From positions 1 through 35,602 of IMG/VR virus record IMGVR_UViG_3300036832_000890: a stretch of 35,602 nucleotides of DNA; one strand, written 5' to 3'. The position numbers were made by a program, and so were the translations under genes. Of the stretch, positions 33,531-35,602 are shown one piece after another. This DNA comes from a virus. How positions within the stretch are numbered: position 1 is the stretch's first letter; each line of letters begins with the position of its first letter. The notes below the pieces were generated by a model. That model made no database searches, was not told the origin of the DNA, and saw nothing but the letters and a program-made list of their open reading frames with translations.

Positions 33531-34091
33531 TTAGTCGTCCCACGCCTTGGAGGGATCGACTCCTGCTTCTTGAAGGAGGCTCCCGTAGAGCGTGCCGTCG
33601 CCCCGCTTCGGTGGCTCTCCCTCGCCGTCGCTGTCGCCGCGGTTGGCGGCGCTGCCGGGCCCCTGGCCGCGAACCCTGGTCGGGCTCACCGACGCGACCA
33701 TCGCGCGCTCGTCGCTGATGATCGCTTCCACCGCCTCGGTCAGCTTGGCCTCGGCCTTCTTGGTGACCTGGCCCTCGTCGTCCACGTCGTCGACCACGTC
33801 GAGCGCGGCCGTGGGCCCGTTGTCGGTGATCTCAAACCGCGCCCGGGCCCGGTTGGCGAACGCTTCGGGTAGCCGCGCCTCGGTGATCTGCCGGTGCGCC
33901 GCATCGCGCATGTCGCGCAGGTCGAGCTGGCGGTCAGCGTCGGCCCGGGCCTCGGCCCGGATCAGCTCGCGCTCGTCCGCCACCGCCGTCTCGACAAGCG
34001 CCTTGACGCGCTCCTCGATGATCGGGTCGAGGACGCTGCGGAAGTCTTCACTTTGGAGAGCTTCCTGGAGCGCCTCTGGGGTGATGCCCAT
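33531..34091 (-). CDS. Nested scaffold protein from an internal in-frame start
   Basis: Within the protease gene, an ATG at 34091 (codon 307, MGITPEALQEALQ) has GAGGAG 6 bases upstream, a full ribosome binding site in coding sequence. It would yield a 186-residue free scaffold that is helical and charged (ADERELIRAEARADADRQ; KKAEAKLTEAVEAII). This is the lambda C/Nu3 style of nested scaffold. Internal starts are common in such fusions, but use here is inferred. Confidence 0.62.
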   Translation of the reverse strand: MGITPEALQEALQSEDFRSVLDPIIEERVKALVETAVADERELIRAEARADADRQLDLRDMRDAAHRQITEARLPEAFANRARARFEITDNGPTAALDVVDDVDDEGQVTKKAEAKLTEAVEAIISDERAMVASVSPTRVRGQGPGSAANRGDSDGEGEPPKRGDGTLYGSLLQEAGVDPSKAWDD

Positions 34092-35009
34092 ATCTGTCTC
34101 CTCTGTGTTGGCTTCCTGCGAGGACTTGGCGAGTGACTGTTTGGCCATCGCCGTGGCCTGCTTGTCTGACAGCTTCGGGTTCTTCTTCTTGAGCTTGGCG
34201 ACCATCTCGGCAAGCTCGTCGTCGCCGCTGTCCGCCACGTCCTCGGCGTCACCGTCGGACTGCTCGGTGAGCAGATGCGGGCGGACCTCCTGGACGTAGG
34301 TGATGAACTCCTCGTCGGTCATCGACTCCAGCAATCCCATCCCGTCCTCCTCGTAGGCAGCTTCCATCAGTGCGACGACGCGTCCACCAGCACCCGCCTC
34401 CGTCACCCAGTCGACCGTTCCCTTGTCCTCGATGCCCTCGACCAGCCAGGCGCGCTTGCCGTCACGCATCGTGGGCTGCACGCCGGTGGCGCTGGCGGCG
34501 ATCGAAGCCTCGACCAGCTCGGGGTCGTTGGAGGCCAGCTCGCGGATGAACGGGGTCGGCAGCGACCAGCCCACCACGGCGCCCGGGCCGAAGCCCTTGG
34601 TCGCGTCCTCGGGAACGTTCGGATCCCAGTAGCTCTCCACGATCCGGCCGCCGAGGTCGCGGATCGAGCGCGGCAGGCCCTTGGCGGCGCGGCGCGCCTC
34701 GGGGGACTGGTGGTCGATGTACTGCCGCCAGCCCGCGAACTTGTGCGCGTTCTCCTGCAGCATGTTCGCCTCGTAGATGTGGCGGCCTTTGCCGCGGCCG
34801 ACGCACGGGCGCAGGATGTGGATCGGCAGCAGCTTGTCGCGCTCGCTGCCCTCGGCGGCGGTCGCTTCCTCTAGGCTGAGGCCTCGGTCGACGAGGCGTT
34901 GGACGCGCTGTTCCTGTAGCTCCTCCGGGAACTCGACGGAGTCCGGCGGCAGCGTGTACATCGCCTCGCGCAGTTCAAGTGTTCCGTCTGTGGGCGCAGT
35001 GGTGCTCAT
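33531..35009 (-). CDS. Prohead protease-scaffold fusion
   Basis: 492 residues, ATG at 35009 after a weak GGGGCGC. Residues 55-215 form a prohead protease-like domain: HILRPCVGRGKGRHIYEANM, YIDHQSPEARRAAKGLPRS with likely catalytic His100, and ELVEASIAASATGV with a likely catalytic Ser169, then VEGIEDKGTVDWVTEAGAGG. Residues 240-300 are an acidic/Lys linker. Residues 307-492 are a helical scaffold with a final domain (LYGSLLQEAGVDPSKAWDD). It processes and guides capsid assembly, and the nested scaffold start lies inside. Fusion of protease and scaffold is common in such phages. Confidence 0.85.
   Translation of the reverse strand: MSTTAPTDGTLELREAMYTLPPDSVEFPEELQEQRVQRLVDRGLSLEEATAAEGSERDKLLPIHILRPCVGRGKGRHIYEANMLQENAHKFAGWRQYIDHQSPEARRAAKGLPRSIRDLGGRIVESYWDPNVPEDATKGFGPGAVVGWSLPTPFIRELASNDPELVEASIAASATGVQPTMRDGKRAWLVEGIEDKGTVDWVTEAGAGGRVVALMEAAYEEDGMGLLESMTDEEFITYVQEVRPHLLTEQSDGDAEDVADSGDDELAEMVAKLKKKNPKLSDKQATAMAKQSLAKSSQEANTEETDMGITPEALQEALQSEDFRSVLDPIIEERVKALVETAVADERELIRAEARADADRQLDLRDMRDAAHRQITEARLPEAFANRARARFEITDNGPTAALDVVDDVDDEGQVTKKAEAKLTEAVEAIISDERAMVASVSPTRVRGQGPGSAANRGDSDGEGEPPKRGDGTLYGSLLQEAGVDPSKAWDD
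34092..34103 (-). promoter_or_regulatory. Internal ribosome binding site for nested scaffold
   Basis: GAGGAG at 34098-34103 on the minus strand, 6 bases before the ATG at 34091, inside the protease-scaffold gene. Its quality exceeds that of the gene's own start site. Confidence 0.65.
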
Positions 35010-35161
35010 GCGCCCCGATACTAAGGCGCTCTATGCGCTACTCCGCAGATGGATTCTGTGACGCTAGGCGATGCAGTCGTGCCACCATCCAGAACCGCCA
35101 TCTGCGAGGCAGCCACACCTGATAGAGCACGCCTCGCGCTAGGGCACGAAGTACCCGTTCG
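35010..35161. other. Intergenic gap upstream of the protease-scaffold gene
   Basis: About 150 bases with no credible gene. It is the largest gap in the minus-strand operon and is a possible location of a promoter for head genes, but no clear -35/-10 pair is seen. Confidence 0.4.
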
Positions 35162-35368
35162 CTACGCATCGCGTGCCAGCGACTCCACAGCAACGAGCAC
35201 CATCGGCGTCCAGCCGGACTCCGCGCTGCCCGACCGCCACACAACCGTCGCGTCGTGATGAATGCACCACGGCAAATCGGCGGGGTCGCCGTCGTTGACG
35301 ACAGTCGTCACCATCCCGCACGTCGGGCACCCAGCGTAGGCGCGACCCTTGGGCGCACTCCAGCTCAT
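35162..35368 (-). CDS. Small zinc-ribbon-like protein
   Basis: ATG at 35368 gives 68 residues. A CPTC near residue 14 and a CIHH near residue 35 form a likely CxxC/CxxH zinc site, followed by a beta-rich C-terminus (DATVVWRSGS, WTPMVLVAVES). It overlaps the previous gene in an ATGA, so the pair is coupled. Function is unknown; small zinc ribbons near phage head genes may bind nucleic acid or a partner. Confidence 0.62.
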   Translation of the reverse strand: MSWSAPKGRAYAGCPTCGMVTTVVNDGDPADLPWCIHHDATVVWRSGSAESGWTPMVLVAVESLARDA

Positions 35369-35602
35369 GTCGTGAGTTCGGCGCGACAGTCGGCAAGCCG
35401 CACGTTGGGATAGCCCGCACGGTGGTACATGCGCAGCAGCACCCGAGCCTCGCCGTCCTTGTAGCGGTCGGCCTCGCACGTGGCGCAGATGCGCCGCCGC
35501 TGGCCGTAGTAGAGCCGGATCGTGGAGCACGACGTGCAGACCGGCAGGCCGCAGGCGTAGCAGCGTGCTCGCGTGTTGTAGCCCGGCTCGCATCCTGGCG
35601 GG
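35365..35602 (-). CDS. C-terminal part of a multi-CxxC zinc-finger protein (cut by the window edge)
   Basis: Reading the minus strand from the right edge, a frame is open for 78 residues to a TGA at 35365-35367. Its cysteine pattern is CYAC, CTSC and CATC (three CxxC pairs) with an additional early Cys, indicating at least one, probably two, zinc sites. The rest is basic and helical (ADRYKDGEARVLLRMYHRAG). The true start is outside. It overlaps the next zinc-ribbon gene by four bases. No family assigned. Confidence 0.6.
   Translation of the reverse strand, partial: PPGCEPGYNTRARCYACGLPVCTSCSTIRLYYGQRRRICATCEADRYKDGEARVLLRMYHRAGYPNVRLADCRAELTT

Noticed and set aside
35049-35258. A plus-strand 69-codon frame over the right intergenic gap
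   Set aside because: No ribosome binding site, antisense to the zinc-ribbon gene, no recognisable feature.

Overview
This window is the structural region of a contractile-tailed (myovirus-type) phage or prophage with GC-rich DNA and strong AGGAGG-type ribosome binding sites. The tail gene order follows the Bacillus PBSX/XkdK-V scheme: sheath, tube, frameshifted chaperone, tape measure, LysM-like protein, hub, then baseplate. Several tail proteins carry peptidoglycan hydrolase domains. A high-GC Gram-positive host such as an actinobacterium is plausible, but the host is an inference. No integrase, terminase, portal or lysis gene is visible. Terminase and portal probably lie beyond the right edge, upstream of the minus-strand head genes.

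Left part, plus strand (1-2762): the 3' end of a probable recombination nuclease gene overlaps a RecT-family annealing protein gene. A small lipoprotein gene and a terminator-like hairpin follow. After a 368-base intergenic region comes a secreted collagen-like protein, whose 3' end overlaps the end of the minus-strand operon by 4 bases.

Right and central part, minus strand, read from right to left (35602 to 2759): two small zinc-finger-like genes; a prohead protease fused to a scaffold, with an internal start that would give a free scaffold; a decoration-like protein; the major capsid protein; an acidic protein; four connector, neck and tail-completion genes; an acidic Ala/Glu-rich protein; the tail sheath; the tail tube; a small orphan gene; a tail assembly chaperone with a canonical A AAA AAC -1 frameshift site; a 1719-residue tape measure with tail-lysozyme and NlpC/P60 domains; a LysM-like protein; a hub fused to a double-psi beta-barrel domain; and baseplate proteins.

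The most distinctive part is a block of about 10 kb (6517-16497) of nine adhesin-type genes, lying between baseplate genes that are neighbours in PBSX-like phages. It holds a long fibre with two internal repeats, two fibres with three and four C1q/TNF-like jelly-roll repeats, three tandem paralogues of an unrecognised family of about 145 residues, two small accessory genes and a tail-collar/jelly-roll fusion. Shared N-terminal, linker and receptor-type modules suggest growth by duplication and domain shuffling. Nearly all genes here overlap by 1 or 4 bases (TGATG, TAATG, ATGA, GTGA), so they are probably translated as one coupled late operon.
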